64,000 nt of DNA from Dasyornis broadbenti (taxonomy: Eukaryota > Chordata > Aves > Passeriformes > Dasyornithidae): NCBI GenBank assembly GCA_013397935.1, contig VZRN01005622.1:3552650-3616649 (forward strand). Direction: 5' to 3'. The translations under genes and the position numbers were made by a program. The notes beneath the pieces are model-generated. The model did no database searches. It was not told the DNA's origin and was given only the letters and a program-made list of their open reading frames with translations. Of the stretch, positions 11,447 to 25,135 are shown one piece after another (within the stretch, counting starts at the first letter, position 1; every line of letters begins with the position of its first letter).

Positions 11447-14400
11447 TCGCTAAAACTCTTAATTTGCATGTGTTTTGGAATGTATTCTGGCAGCGAATGT
11501 GTTTTGCTTGCAGTCAAGACTTAAAACCAGCTATTGAAAGGTCATTATATAAGTGTACTTAGAAGAAAGAAAAGTAAGTGTTTTATTTCTCTGCTTGGAA
11601 AGTATCAGTAGTTGGGCAAGTAACAGTTGTTAACCTAACTTCTGTAGATAACTATGTAGGCTTTCCTTCTGATAAATCCCATTTTTACATGGCCATTAAC
11701 TGCAATGACTGTAATGGAGGTTTTGCCAGAAACAGTTGATTTTGTTAAAGCCAGATTTTGACATCTTTGCCTCAGCTGCATAATTTTAACCATCAAGCTA
11801 ACAATGTCAGCCTTTACTAAGCCTCTATTCAAATAACCAGCAAATGCACTTGAATCATTTTGTTTGCTTTGTTTTTTTTCCCTCTTTTCTAACTGAACGC
11901 CTACTGCTGAAATCCAGGCTACTGCATGTCCTGAGGCTGTGCACAGAAGTCTTTGTCTAGAATTGGAATCACAGGCTCACAATTCAGGTTGATTTCTTGT
12001 TTTCGTAATGTTCTGTTTTGCATTATACTTTAAGCTCCAGGAAGAATGATTGATTGTAACTTATTCTCAATAGCTGTATATCCATTGTGGGACTGAACTC
12101 TGTGGGGAGCAAAACCCAAAACCCAAACAAACTAGCAAAATATTTTTCATGCATTAAATCGATATTTTTAAATGAGAAATCAGCGAAATTTCTGAATTCT
12201 AATCAAGTGATTAACAGATTTTCTTTATTTTAGAAGTGACAGAAGATACATAAAAACAGAGGAGGATAGCTACCTGCCTGATGCTTTTTCTTCCTTGAGG
12301 GTAGAGGAATAGTGGATTTAATGTCCATAAGAGCAGAAGTATAACTTACATAGTTTGTGTACCAGCTTTGTTCCGCATTTTTCATAAAGATGAATACCTT
12401 TATACTCTAGACTTGAAGCAAGGGAGAAGGGGAGAGGAATGATTGAAGATGATTATGAACAGCAAACTATCATTTAGAGAGCCATTATTCTAAGGCTTAG
12501 CCCTCAAGTGCCTCACTGGAAAGTGCAACTTATATAAAATTTGTCTGACTGACTTGGTTATTCCTATGACCCATTCTAAGACCAACAAGTAAACATCCAT
12601 ATATCTATAATATTGCTTTTTTGTTGTTTTGTTTTAAATCTGCTGCTTGTTAGATTGAGTGTTGTACTGCTACTAAGAAAATGATTTTTTAGCTGAAAAA
12701 AAGAGCTAGACAGTCAAAGCCATACTTTCTTCTGAGTATTTAACAAATCTGAGCGGCTTTTTATGCCAACATGTTCCTCATCCCTTGAACCCATACAAAC
12801 TTGAGTAGCTACCATACCCATTGGGGTGGAAAAAAGCTTTGGAACATTTCAAACAGGAGAAAAGACCCAGAAAACCCAGAACACCCTAATCCAATATGTA
12901 CTAACTGATTTTTGGATTTTAATGTGGCCTTTACTAACTTCTTTTGACTTTTAGTTTTTCCTCTTCTGGCGCTTCTCACTGGAGACACAGTGAACAGTGG
13001 GTCCTCAGCCAGGCTATGCTGTAGACCAGCTCTTAGAAGTATTTTGCAGCAGCCTCATTTGGGATCTCCAACATCTGTTTCTGGATGGTGAATTGATATA
13101 TTATGCAAAAATCAACTTGTACTTGAAGTTACTTTTACTTGAGTGATTGGTGGATTTTATCCAGAAATGCAAACCTCAGGAATTTTGGAGGGACTGAAAA
13201 AGGAGCAGAAATAGTAATTTCTTTAGAATCAGGATTCCTTAGAGAATTAAATCTGTTTCATAAATCTGTAGAGATAAGAATGAAAGTATAACAGGCCTTC
13301 CTTCAACACTGTCAGAGCTAGGACAAGCATAATCTAAACACAGTTTTATCCTAGCTCTTTTTGCAATTAAAAAGTAACAAATACAACCTCTGCCTTTCAC
13401 TTTCATGGCTGTATTAACGTAATGTAGGTGAGTTAGTTAAACTGATTGATCTAGCGAAGTGCTATGCAACGCATCCAGGAACTCTAGTCTGTTTGCCTAA
13501 TGAAGTGTCAATATGGCTCAAATGGTCCCTCAAATGGTTTAAAGAAATTGTCAGATTTAGTCACAGAAGCCTCCAATGATTTACACTATTGTATAAAGCT
13601 CTTAGTCATTTAACTATAGGAGTGCTTCAAATCTCTCATCATTTTTTTCAGCCACTTGTCCTGATGCATATACTAATGTCTAATTTGCTAATTAGAGGAA
13701 GAAGACTGCAGTGCTTTGACAGGCAAGGCCAAAAATGGATTCTGCCAGTAAAAGAAGTCACAAAGGTAACAAAGACAATTTGCAAAGGAGGAAATAAGGC
13801 ATAAATAAAGCAATCAGTCCCAAGACGGGAAATGTACAATTAGATAATTTACTGTAAAAGATTAAAATGAATGCAAAATCATGGAAAATGCATATAAATC
13901 CAGAGGAAAATCCTAATTGGTTTCTAAAAAACGTCATTCAAGTTCCTTTCCACAGCAGTTTTAATAGGTTCACATGTTAAAAAATCTTTAAAGAAAATTC
14001 TCCTCATTTTGTATTCTGTTTTAAGAGGAAATACTAGGAATTCTTCACATTACTTCAGAGTGATGTTAAAAGGAGGGACAATGAAAGTCTAATGGAAGAA
14101 TTGTTATTAAAGCAGGAATGTAAAGAAAGAGAGACAAGCGATGAAAGATCTGAAAAGCCTTACAGAGTTTTGTAAAGGATCTGAAAAATCAGAGAAACAA
14201 TTCACTTAATGGAGAACATGTGACTGTGTTAATTTTACAAGAGCCCACAGACTCTGACAGACATGCTTCTATAATTGCAGAAGCAACCATAGCTTTGCAT
14301 TTCTAATTTTCTTTTGTCACATGTTGTATGATCAAAAATAAACTTCATGGTGTTAACAGCCCAGATAGAGATCATAGCTAAATTGCAGAGGAATTATGTG

Positions 14401-16397
14401 AAAATCAGAAAGTGAAATTTGGGATAACAACATTAGTATTTATCCTGTGAGGTTAGCTTCAAAATAAATTCAAACAGTGTAGTGTAATAAAAGTTAAATG
14501 ACAATGAATTACAATATAGATAGTATATCACATTAATTTTAATATGTTGAAATTGTAATCAGAAATAATTGGACTTTCCGTAGAAAAGTAAATGAAGTTG
14601 CTGAAGCAAAAGGAAATTAACATTGATTGCAAGTGGAATAAACTGCAGATTTGGAAGGTTCTGATTTATTGAGGTGGGAACTACTTCTAAGGCCATTAAC
14701 ATAAAGATTTAATTAATGTGTCATGATTTTTGCCAGATAGTGCCAAGAGTTAGAAGCCACTAAAAAATATAATTTCATTTTGATAATGAAAATCAATATG
14801 AAAATTGCAGGACAAGCAATCTCAGATTACCAGACTGGACATTAATAAACTTAGTTATTGAAAACAATTAAGAAACAACAAAAGTTCCTAACAAGCATCA
14901 CAGCTGTGGCTATTTCAAGCATGGAAAGCTGTTCTCTTTCACACTCTAATGATGAAATCTTTGTCTCTTGGAGAAAGTAACGTGTCTAGGAAATATGTTT
15001 CTTACCTTTTAATCTGTTTCTGTGCTTCCCAGTGCACAGTCCCTCATGCCCTTAAATACCTGCCTTTTGAGCAGCAGCCAAAAACCTCTAACACTACATA
15101 TTTTATCCTCTTTCTGTGCTCTGCCTGGTTTATACCATGACTCAGAGAGCATGTAATAAACTTGAAACATCTCTGCATAATATGATACTGCCCTAAAAGC
15201 AGCCCACTGCCTTTGTAAAAGTGACCGTAGGTGGGTGATGTATTGGGATCATTTTGTGTTGCTTTAGTACACCAGTACAGATTAATATTCTGTGAACTAG
15301 ACATGGATGAAAAGTCTTGCTGGATAATGGCTCTCAAATACGGGTTTATTCCTGATTTGAAAAAAAACTATTTTGTTTATGACTCAGTAAAAGGGGAATA
15401 CTTCCTGTGCTGATTGAAGACCTTGAGGATAAAATCCATTCATGATTTTATAGCTCTCAAACTGTTTTTGAGGACCCTGTAAGCAGCTAGATAAATAGGA
15501 AGAGATAGATTGATTTTTGTCTATTTATATTCTGTAGACACAAAAAAATCTTACCCTCTCTGCTTTCCCATTAACCTCAAAATACCAGAGATTTTGTAAA
15601 CTACGCTCTTGCTTGCCTTGAGTGGAGAATTTTGTGTTACAACCCTCCCATCCCCTGGTGAATTTTGAATGTCTTTTTATCACATATGAATCCTATAGAA
15701 GACAAACCAAACATTCTCTTTCCATAATCGAACCCTTTCTACAGTAAGTAGTGTCTTTTAATTCACTTTAAAGAGAATGTGCAAGATATGATACTAAAAA
15801 ATTTTGAAACAAAGTTTGTAAATGAGACATGAAGGGCCTGCCCCTGATTCCTGATGCCTGTGTTCTGAGCATATTGGCAGTAGAACAGTGCAGCCTCTTT
15901 TCTTTCACTATTAGAAAGGGAGTTGCCCTTTCCTGTGGGGCTTCCTGGGTAAGAATTCAGAAATTAAAGCAGTCTGTCATGTTGTCCACTGGATTCCCCA
16001 GATACCTAAGAGAGACACATTTGAAAACAAATTTCTTTGTCAGATGAAAGGAAATCTTGTCTTGAAGTGTGGCTGCTCTTCAAGGGAATGTTAAACTTCC
16101 AGAAGTTGTCGTTTTGCAGTGTTCATTATCAGCCTCATTGCGATTCAACAGACAGTTTGGGACAGCAAAAGGAAAGCTGAGGCTTTGCAGGAGTGGGCAA
16201 GTCACTGTATTGTGCGCAGATCCTCTTTTCTGTGTATAACATTATCAGTACTGTGAGAAAAAGCTGCTGAGAGTAGCCATGTCATTGCAAATGCTGAGGC
16301 CTTTCAAGTAGTATTTTATCAGATTTTATCAAGTGTATTTTATCTATCTCAGGATATATGTTAGGATTACTGAAGATATTTCTTTTCATCAAAACAG
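11447..16397. other. Unique AT-rich non-coding DNA
   Basis: About 5 kb without a recognised gene or repeat. The stretch 11640-11830 has the look of a conserved non-coding element (unique and balanced in composition, with CAACAGTTGATT-like and TAATTT words). At 14270-14330 there is an OCT-like TTTGCATTT followed by a TTTTGT stretch. All ORFs are short. Confidence 0.45.
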
Positions 16398-16420
16398 TAA
16401 ACAAACAAACAAACAAAAAA
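16398..16420. repeat. (AAAC)n short tandem repeat
   Basis: About four to five tandem AAAC units running into an A tract. Confidence 0.8.
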
Positions 16421-16607
16421 AGCAAAGCTACCGAATGTATAAAAGGTATTCCTAACTTTCCAGCCAGACAAAAGTATTTTAGTATACTTTCTCCTCCATT
16501 CATTTTTTTCTGTATGTCTGTTTTCCACGATGCTTAAGTAACCTAAACCTAGATATCTCCTGTTTTCCCTTACTTTATTATTGTAGCTAAAAGCAATTTA
16601 TATGGAA

Positions 16608-16705
16608 ACAAGTAGTTCAAATCTAAACCCTGCCACTGGAACTCACCTAAATGGTAACAAAAATCTTCTGAGATGCAGTTTTTATTTATTTTGAAGATTC
16701 ATCCT
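16608..16705 (+). repeat. Possible MIR-like SINE relic
   Basis: The order AGTTCAAATCTAAACCCTGCCACT, then CACCTAAATGG, then TCTTCTGAGATGCAGTTTTT-like sequence parallels MIR. In MIR a tRNA B box (GGTTCGAATCC-like) is followed by CTCTGCCACT, by ACTTAACCTCT and then by CTGAGCCTCAGTTTC. The match is by eye, diverged and partial. Confidence 0.35.
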
Positions 16706-18049
16706 TTCTTTCTGCATTGTAAGGCTGTGATTGCACTCCTTTAGCATACAAAATCAGTGGTGAAATGGAAGAGTAATGGATTATGATGTAATAAACAATT
16801 TGAAATTGATAGAATATAATTTCTTAAATTAATATTTTATCTTTAATTATTGGATTTTTACCCTGTTCTAGTGGGTCTTTTGGAAGAAAGTACTTTCTAC
16901 TGTTAGGTTCCAGTACAGTTCAAGATGCCAACAATCCACTACTGAGGCTCTTCTTTAAGAGCGATATTAACATATGCAGCTTAGAAGTTACAGTTAGCTT
17001 CTGCTTCACAGTCAGTCAGAGGTAAGAAGATGTACAAGAGATTCTGAGATGGCCAGAAAACTGGTAGAATAGCTTGACCTGGATTTTGTACAAGTTCTGA
17101 GTCTCCCAGGATGCGCCCAGTGTTACAGAATTGCAGCTGCCTGAGGTCCCCCTTTACTGACTGCTTTTACAGTGGATCTGAATGGGTTGTGGGGACATTT
17201 CAGGTTGAATTCATGCCCTTACTGCAGAGTACAGCTGAGGTGGAGACACCAATATCTGAAGGTAATTGCTCAACTACAGCAGCCAAATGCCACCAACATA
17301 CAAAATTGTTGATTTATGTCACACAAAGGCAGCATGGAAAGCAAGCACCTGGGTCAAATGTGCTTTTTCAATTTTTTTCCTTTACTTTCTTCCTGCATTC
17401 AGTCACAAGAAATGATACAGAGCCAGTCTGAAGAGTGGAACTGAATGTTTGTGGGAAGACTGTCAATTTTAAAGCAGACTCAGGTGTAGATTTAATGGCC
17501 ATATCAGAAAAGAAGTTTCGCTCCCCTCACAGCTGAACCAACTGTGGCTACTCCAAATAATCTTAGAGGCAGCATAAAGACAAGGAGGAAAGGCTGTGTC
17601 TTTAATACTTGTCTCGGGAGACTTTAGACTGATATGTTCCTTCATCAGAACTCTTACTATTGTCTTGATGAAAAGAATGAAAGAAAAATTTAAAGTGAAT
17701 ACATTGGACTCATTTATCAGTTACGTGCACTCTGTCAGTGTTTAGAACATTGAAACTATAAACTTCAGAAAATTTCCTTTCTCACACTTTTCAAATAGCC
17801 TCCAGCACAACAGTATTGGGCCGGCTACATTCGGCATCTTGATCAGACCCTGATGCGTCAGGAAAATTGAAAAGCGTAACAGAGTTGTTCTGTGTTACAA
17901 GCACAGTATCATCTGCCGTCACACTGGGAAGAAGGATGTAAACACCCAGACATGTGAGAACTTCAAAAAACTCTGAGAACGTGGGGAATTAAAAAAAAAA
18001 AAAAAAATTATAACTTTCTAACTGTGGAATGAAAGATATTCTCTTGAAG
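16706..18049. other. Unique non-coding DNA
   Basis: No gene was recognised. The plus frame 17111-17431 (106 codons) lacks a domain. A run of 17 A lies at 17991-18007. A CpG-retaining stretch at about 17810-17940 is unremarkable otherwise. Confidence 0.5.
17991..18007. repeat. A17 homopolymer
   Basis: Seventeen consecutive A. No SINE or retrocopy body was recognised on its 5' side, so it is annotated only as a homopolymer. Confidence 0.9.
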
Positions 18050-18110
18050 CAGAGGTAAGGATGTTCTAGCTACCTTCCAAACAAATCATCACTCTTGTCA
18101 TCCTCTAGTC

Positions 18111-18234
18111 AGGCTGAGGCATGGCCATGGAAACACTCCTCAGCCTGCCCCCAGGATTTAATTGATTGCTAAAGAGGTACTACAGTGACCTCGTGTTAGG
18201 CTGTTCTGCTCATCAAACCTGTCAGGACAGGTTT
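18111..18234. other. Palindrome-rich possible regulatory element
   Basis: Two inverted repeats lie about 70 bp apart. The first has perfect 9-bp arms AGGCTGAGG (18111-18119) and CCTCAGCCT (18138-18146). The 18-bp spacer contains the palindrome CATGGCCATG and an RFX-like half site GCCATGGAAAC. The second has perfect 9-bp arms AAACCTGTC (18215-18223) and GACAGGTTT (18226-18234) with a 2-base centre. Between them is an AT-rich homeodomain-like TTTAATTGATTG. The sequence shows the symmetry directly; an enhancer role is inference. Confidence 0.35.
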
Positions 18235-18240
18235 TGAAAG

Positions 18241-19296
18241 GTAAGGGTAGATAAAAGTCTCTGTTGGTATGTTCTGTGTCTAATGCATTCATTTAACAAA
18301 ACCAGTATTTTAAAGTTTAAGGAACTTTCTTTGTTTTTTAAAAACAAAGTAACTGTAAGTTAAAAAACTAAAAGCTATGAAACCACAGTAGGTTCTTTGT
18401 ATTTATCTCATGCATCAATTAAAATTTTTGCCACATGGAGAACATGAAGGTATATGTTTTATCTTAACTCTCAAGCACTTTTGTATCCCAAGGACAGAGT
18501 AATCATCTGATTAATGGCTGTAACATCACATAACATGAATGTACATTCCAAGCCTGCAGAAAATGTTGATTATTTCTTCCCTTTCATATATGGAATATGA
18601 AACACTCAACTTCTCCCTAATTTTCCTTTAAGTATACACAATGCTACTTTTAATTAAAACAACATTTTAAGGATAAAACTGAATGTGTAGAGATCAGATA
18701 TGACTTCCCTTCTATAGTTGTCTTCCAGGCATTATTACTAAGATTTTGTGAGGGAAGAATTAAACAGAAAGTAGGGTTTAGTTTTATTATAAATGTGAAT
18801 CACATCATTAGGAGATAATACTATATTATTTTTCTGAATTGACAATGAACATGATCACCTTAACAGGCACCTTTTGATGCAGTATTTAAAATAAGTGAAG
18901 GATGTGTTAGGAATAAAATAGAACCGCAGGTGGTGTTTTGGTTTCCCTGTCCCACACTTCAAATACCAGGAATAAATTAATGAATAAAAAAGTCTACTTG
19001 AAGTTTGGAAAAGACTTTATTAATTGTTAAAATATTTAGTTTCCTGGTTTGGCTCTGAATTAGAAACTTCAAATCATAAATCAAATATTTCAAAACAGCA
19101 AGGTTTTAAGTTAAATGTTAACCGTTGTTTAATCACTAATTTTCTTCTTAGTAGTGGCAATACTGAGATAGGGTGTGATGTCTTTCAAATTCTAGCATAA
19201 ATGTAATGAGCCTTTTTCCCTGGCTTACTGAGGACATTTTTTCCATTCTCAGGCTCAGGGTTCACTTTATTGTTGACGTGTACATGACTGCATCAC
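18241..19296. other. Unique AT-rich non-coding DNA
   Basis: Nothing recognisable was seen beyond A/T-rich sequence. Confidence 0.55.
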
Positions 19297-19760
19297 TTGG
19301 GGAGCATGTGTGGGTGTCACTCGTGCAGCCGCATCCTCACCGCCCTGGGGAAGGGCTCAGCACCGGCAGGGCTCTGCTTGTTTGACAAAGCTCCTCCAGA
19401 AAAGGCTGGGGCTAATTTTGAAAGTCAGACAAATGACAGGCAGGGGAGCTCACTGTCCTCCCCGCTGTGCCGCCATGGCACTGATTCACAGGAGAACAGA
19501 TGACTTTGCCAAGGCTGGAAAGAAAATGTGTGGCAGAGCTGATTACTGGCATGAGAGCGGGGCAATGCATCAGCTGCAAAAGCATCAGTGCTGTGTGTTC
19601 TGTGGCCTTTGCCTGGAAACTATCTGCCTCTCCCTTGTTAGGGCTGAAAGATTGGGACTCTTGCCTTCTGCAGGAATTAGTGTCAGCTGAGCTCAGAGCA
19701 GCGGCTGGCATTGCCTTCCACACCACCCATCAGTGCAGCGACTGGAAATCTAACTGATCA
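19297..19760. other. GC-richer unique block, possible conserved element
   Basis: This block is visibly richer in G+C than its surroundings and keeps scattered CpGs without forming a CpG island. It contains GCCGCCATGG, which resembles a YY1 site. It is open in several overlapping frames (126 codons at 19310-19690 plus; 104 codons at 19412-19726 minus), as expected when stop codons are rarer in GC-rich DNA. No protein family was recognised. An element such as an enhancer or a non-coding exon is more likely than a coding gene. Confidence 0.3.
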
Positions 19761-22700
19761 CCTCCTTGAGAAAACACGGTGATCAAAAAACCTGCACAAC
19801 CAAGGTCCTGATTCAGAACTCCGTGTTTGGTTACTAAAGAGCTGATTCTATGCCAGTAGCCTGACAAGCCTAGGTCTCATTGTAGTGATTATTGTCATGT
19901 AATGATTAGGGTCAATTACGTTGGCAGGCACTCTGAGATGTCTAGTTGGTGCTGGGATATAGAAAAGCTTGTATGAAGCTAAGCCTTCCTTAATGAAAAA
20001 GTAAAGTTCAAAGTAGTGTATAGAGGAGTAAAAAGGGTATTTATGCAAGAGGAAATAAATTAAAAGTCTGTAGAGAGGAAAAGATGTGAAGATAGATGAA
20101 AGTAAGTGTGTGAATTGCTTCTGAAAAAACATTAAGGTATGATACCATCTGTATAAATTATAACAACACAATTTATGTTTTAAAAATCTTATTCATATTT
20201 ATTTTCATCTGGTTGTGTGTCTTTTTCTAGTATGAAATATTGCATGTTTTTTCTCGACTGTTCCCTGTAATAAGGCATTTGCCATGGTATTACAAGATAA
20301 TAATAACTTTCTCTGACAATGTATCTCTCTCCATGTTTTCTGGGTGTTTTATTTTCCCTTTAATATTGTTGACAGGTGGGTTGAGATCAGAATAGCAAAT
20401 CTGCATAATTCAAATGAGAAGGCCATGTAGGGATTGTCCTGTTTGAACTGTACAGAGATTTGTGTCTGAAAAACAGTCCCATTGAGTCAGTGGAAGGACT
20501 AAAGGATTTGAACAACACACTGTCACTTTTTCATCTGTCCTGTAAGGAAAACTTTAAAACATACAATAACATAATGATGTGTTACTCTCATGTATTTGTA
20601 TATAGGTGGCAAATTAGCAGAGGAGGGAGAAAGACAAGTCTTTGATCCTAAAGGAAGAGGAAGAACATTGAAACAAAATATTCCTGACTAATTAAATATG
20701 TGTTATTAGATGGGGGGAAAATAATAAAAAAAAAGTCCTTAATTTTGTGAAGAAAGAGGAGACAATGACAGGCTGAGGAGTCAACACAGCTGGGTGGGCC
20801 AAATACAGCAACAGCATCCAGCAGATACAACTACACTGAACACTGAACTCATGTTCACTGCTGAGCTTCTTTATATTTCACACAACTTATCTTCTGCCTC
20901 TGGGTTAAGCCGGCTGTTCCAAGGTTCTTGGTGTCCACCATAGCTGCTGCTGGATGGCAAAAGCAAACATATAACATGGCTGGATTAAAAGAGCAGGTGC
21001 TCCCATTTCCTTAAACCCAGCAGGATCAGCTGAATGAATGTTTCTTTTTTGTTCTCCAAGTCAGGCAGGGATTTCCACAATTATTCAAGTAATTTGAGCT
21101 CATTCCAAAGTATTTCAAATCAGTGTTTGAAAGCACTGGTGGGTGTGCTGATTGCATGTTCCATTATCTTAATAGGTCGATTCATTTACTACCTGGTTAC
21201 TAGTAGAGTGTTGTGTTGTGCCAGTGATGGTAAGATATTGATGACTTCTGACTTCAGGCAAAAATGTGTTTCAGTGCTTGGTTTTGTTAAAAGCCTGTTC
21301 TTCACTATATCTGGGGCTATGCATGCTTTTCACTTCATAGTTTCTCTGGATATGAGAATAAATAATAAATTATCATTAATAAATTAGCAGGACTTGACAA
21401 AAGAGTAAGTGCAAATGATGGATTTCAATGTAACCCATAGAGTATAGTCCTGGATTCATTGAAATAAATGGCAGATATCTGAATCTTCAATGGAAACAGT
21501 TTTATAAAAATATTTTCTTATCTTAACTAGATGTTAAACTAATATTGACTTAAGCCTTCCCTCACTAAGTTGAATTGAAATTAATGTGAGTGGAAATAGA
21601 AAAAAATCTACTGCTGAGAAAAAAGATTCCTTCAGTTGCAAGTATTGATGTGGTCTCATGTATTTTATGGGCTCTGCTTACATAGGACATTACGAGTAGA
21701 AATAGAGGTGACGGAATGGCCACCAAAGTTATTAGGGTGCTGTTTGTTTTATTGCTCTGAGTAGATTGGTTGATTTCAGAATAACCCAAGTTAATGGAGC
21801 TGCCAGTGTAAGTACAGTGAGCACGATTTAGATCTTGACACATACATATTTATGTATTGTGGTGTTGTGGAGCACTACTTCAAGACATGATTATTCTATT
21901 AAGTCCTTGCGTTCATTCAAATTTTTCACATGCTGCTTCTTATTTACAAAATGTTATCCAGGCCTTGCAAGACCTAATGAATTTTTAATTGTGAGCCAAT
22001 GATACAGGTTTCTGCAAACACTCTGAAGCCATCCATCATTAAATACATTTTACCAAACAATTTTCCTTTGTTTGCTTGAATCTTATCTCTCTCTTTCCAT
22101 CTTATCTCTTAACTTCATTAAAATATAAGACCTAAGTTACTCAGCTTTTGAGTGCCCTATGTATTATCAAAATTCTGACTGAATGCTCATTTACATACAG
22201 TCAAATCTCAAGTTGATAGCTATCTCATTATGTGTCTGGAAAAAACTTTAGCACATATGAATTGTACTGGTTTGACTGATTTGTCATCATGTCATTTCCT
22301 TGAAAAATGCGCACAGATGTTATGTGAATAAAAAATGGACTTGTTCCTTTACATTGTCTAATGTAAATAGATAATCCAATCTTCCATGCTGGTTTCACCA
22401 TTCTAGTGAAAAAAAAAATAGTTGGTTTTTTTTTTTTTTTGCTATCTAAAATGTCTTTGTATGAAAAAAAATATTCTTGGTGAGCAATGCTGTTAGAGAA
22501 ACTACACATGCACTTCTCTCTATTAATGTTCTTCTTTTGCTATTGTTCAAGTAGGGTGTATTTTTATTGCATTTTATACCTCAGATGCTGGGCAGCTGAT
22601 GTGAACATCAGAAGATTCTTCTTGTATTTTGAAAGAACAGTAAAACCTGCCAAATTTGGACTGCAAAATCAATATGTGCATTCATGGTTTGGATTATAAA

Positions 22701-25135
22701 AACAGTTTATGATAAATGAGATGTTACTTCTGAAATTTTGACAAAATGTAAATTAAAGGAAAAGAAGTGATTTTTTTTTTAACCATGATACACAGTGTAG
22801 TGAAAAGTGACACTGCTAAGATATAAAGGATAGTTACCAGTGGAAAAATATAGGTTTTCCATAAATTTTATTGATTTTTAAATTTTTATATAGGACCCCT
22901 GCTCCAACGTCTGTTACATTCTTTAAGTTTTTTTCAAACAGGCAAGTGTGAATGTACAATTTAAGTATGTTAATCAACTTTTCCAAATTAAAATAATAAC
23001 CTGTGAGTTCTTGGCGTTGACAGAAAACAAAGCATAGTAATTTTGTTATTTTGAGATTATCAGAAACTTTCATAACTAAAGAAGAGATAGAATTGGAAAC
23101 TTCATGTTGGAGAGGTAAATTGGTATATACCAACTGTTACTTAGTGAAGCCTATAATTCATAGTTTCTCTGAGCATTAAAATAAGAGTAAAGGAATGTAG
23201 TTTGTTATTTCATTTTTATGTGAGTCATGGTATTTCTGATTTGTTGGAATGGTGGTACAAAATCCTCTTTGCGACTCAAAGTGCATGATCAAATACTCAT
23301 TGACTAACACAGAACAGATTAAGGAGCTTATAAAACACATCAGCAATTTTGCTTTCCTTAATTGTCATAAAATTTGAGTGAAATAAACAATGTCAATACT
23401 TTGAGAGCTAAGTTGCAGAGTAACGTGGTAGGGTATAGAAACTTTTGGGCAAAGGCTTTTTTTGTAGCCCAAAGTCTTCCTTCTGATATGTCCGATGCCT
23501 GAGTGAAGCAAGCAGGTGCAATACTATGGCATAATAGCGGGGATACAGAATTAAAAAATCCTGCTTTGGAATACATTTCAGAAAACAGTTAAGAAAGTTC
23601 AGCAGAGGACCTCAGTGCCTGAAGGGGCGTTTCCTCTGGGTACCCAGACAGAAGGATGGCTGTACTCCAAGGCTTTGTCAGTCTTTCAAGGGAGAGACCT
23701 CAGATGTTCTCAGCTGGCTGGTATCTTTGACAGAAATGGAGGGGACAATATGAAATTAGATATTAAAGAAAAATTGTTTATGCAATACAAGGGCATCTTT
23801 TCAGATATGGCTTATAACTGTTTATTTAGACATTTTCCTTCTTAGACTAACTGCAAGGTCTTCCAAATTTCAGTCTAAACCCAAGATTCAGGTGGGTTTG
23901 GGTTTCAAGCTCCAGAGGTTTGTGGTTTATGGCCTCTTTGTGGGCAGCTGTTGTATCCTTGGCACTCTGAAAACCTTGCCATGTATCATGAGACAGATTC
24001 AGCTAGGTTAAATGTCTTTTATTCCTCTATGTTTGTGTGTCCACACAGAAAAGGCTGTTTTAATGTGCTATTCAAAATAGTTGAAATGAAAGAACTCTCC
24101 AATTTACAATGTTGTCTGGATCTGGTTTTGAAGACATCAGCCCTTGAAACAGAAGATAATTCTCTCTTTTTACAAAATTGGTAAACCACAAAACCCAAAA
24201 AACCAGTGAAAATCCTGAATGACTTAAAATCCTTTGTGAGCAAAGGGACTTACCCACGGAATAGTAGGATTGATTTCATCCCCTTTGTTTCTCACTAAGG
24301 ATTATTTTTTAGCACACGCTAAGAGATATTTCGGTGGAAATCCACTGAAGCAAGTGGGCTTTTGGCATCTAAATCAGTGTTGGAAATATCCACTGCACAC
24401 CTAGAAATTTCACTCTGGAAATGACCAGTGGGTTCTTGTTTAGTTAAGTCAACAAGATTCATAAAAGCAGCAACAGGGATAATTTACAAAACCTATTAAC
24501 TATTTTCTTCCTCTTGAGAAAATACATTAGATAGGACCATGTGGGTGTACAATAGTGAGGGCTATGGTATTACATTGAGAGAACCCTCTATTACATTATG
24601 TAGCATTTAAAGCCAGTTTTTATAGATATAAAGGTATAGCTGAAATTCAGTTAAGGTTGAAATACACTGTCCTTTGAAATATCTCTTCAGCATTTTTGAC
24701 TAGCTTTGATTTTTTTTTTTTTTTTTTAAGAATAGAAAAGGATGATATTTTTCAAACGTCTGAAGTATAGGGAAAAAAATGAAAAAGGTTGCCTTTTCAG
24801 AAAGCTTTCTTCAACTTTTTCATTTAGTCTTTTAGAAAGGGCAGGGTTATGCAAACTCAAGATGTAAATAACAAAGAACAGTAGAAAAGACCTTACAGAA
24901 AATAAGGAGGGCAATATTCTCAGTTACACTCTCTTAATGAGGGGATTATTTGTTTTTCCCTAAACAGGAAAATCTATTATGGAGAAAAAACCTACATTTT
25001 AATATATTAGGTACAAATTTGACTGACACTCTGTATATTTTGAGGAACAGTAACTAAAAACTATAAATAATGCATTTTTGCCCTGGACCGGTTTACGTCT
25101 AGATTACTACAAAGTTCGGTGTGTCTATTGGAGTT
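19761..25135. other. Unique AT-rich non-coding DNA
   Basis: More than 5 kb with no recognised gene or transposon. Homopolymers occur near 22424-22440 (T) and 24710-24728 (T). The minus frame 19848-20171 (107 codons) is tyrosine/leucine/phenylalanine-rich, as expected for AT-rich DNA read by chance. The plus frame 21034-21387 (117 codons) has a hydrophobic stretch but no recognisable family. Confidence 0.5.

Noticed and set aside
17991..18007. Poly(A) tail of a processed retrocopy
   Set aside because: No coding or SINE-like sequence recognised immediately upstream and no flanking duplication found by eye.
19848..20171. 107-codon minus frame with hydrophobic stretches
   Set aside because: Composition is what AT-rich DNA yields by chance; no start context, domain or signal-peptide pattern that stands out.
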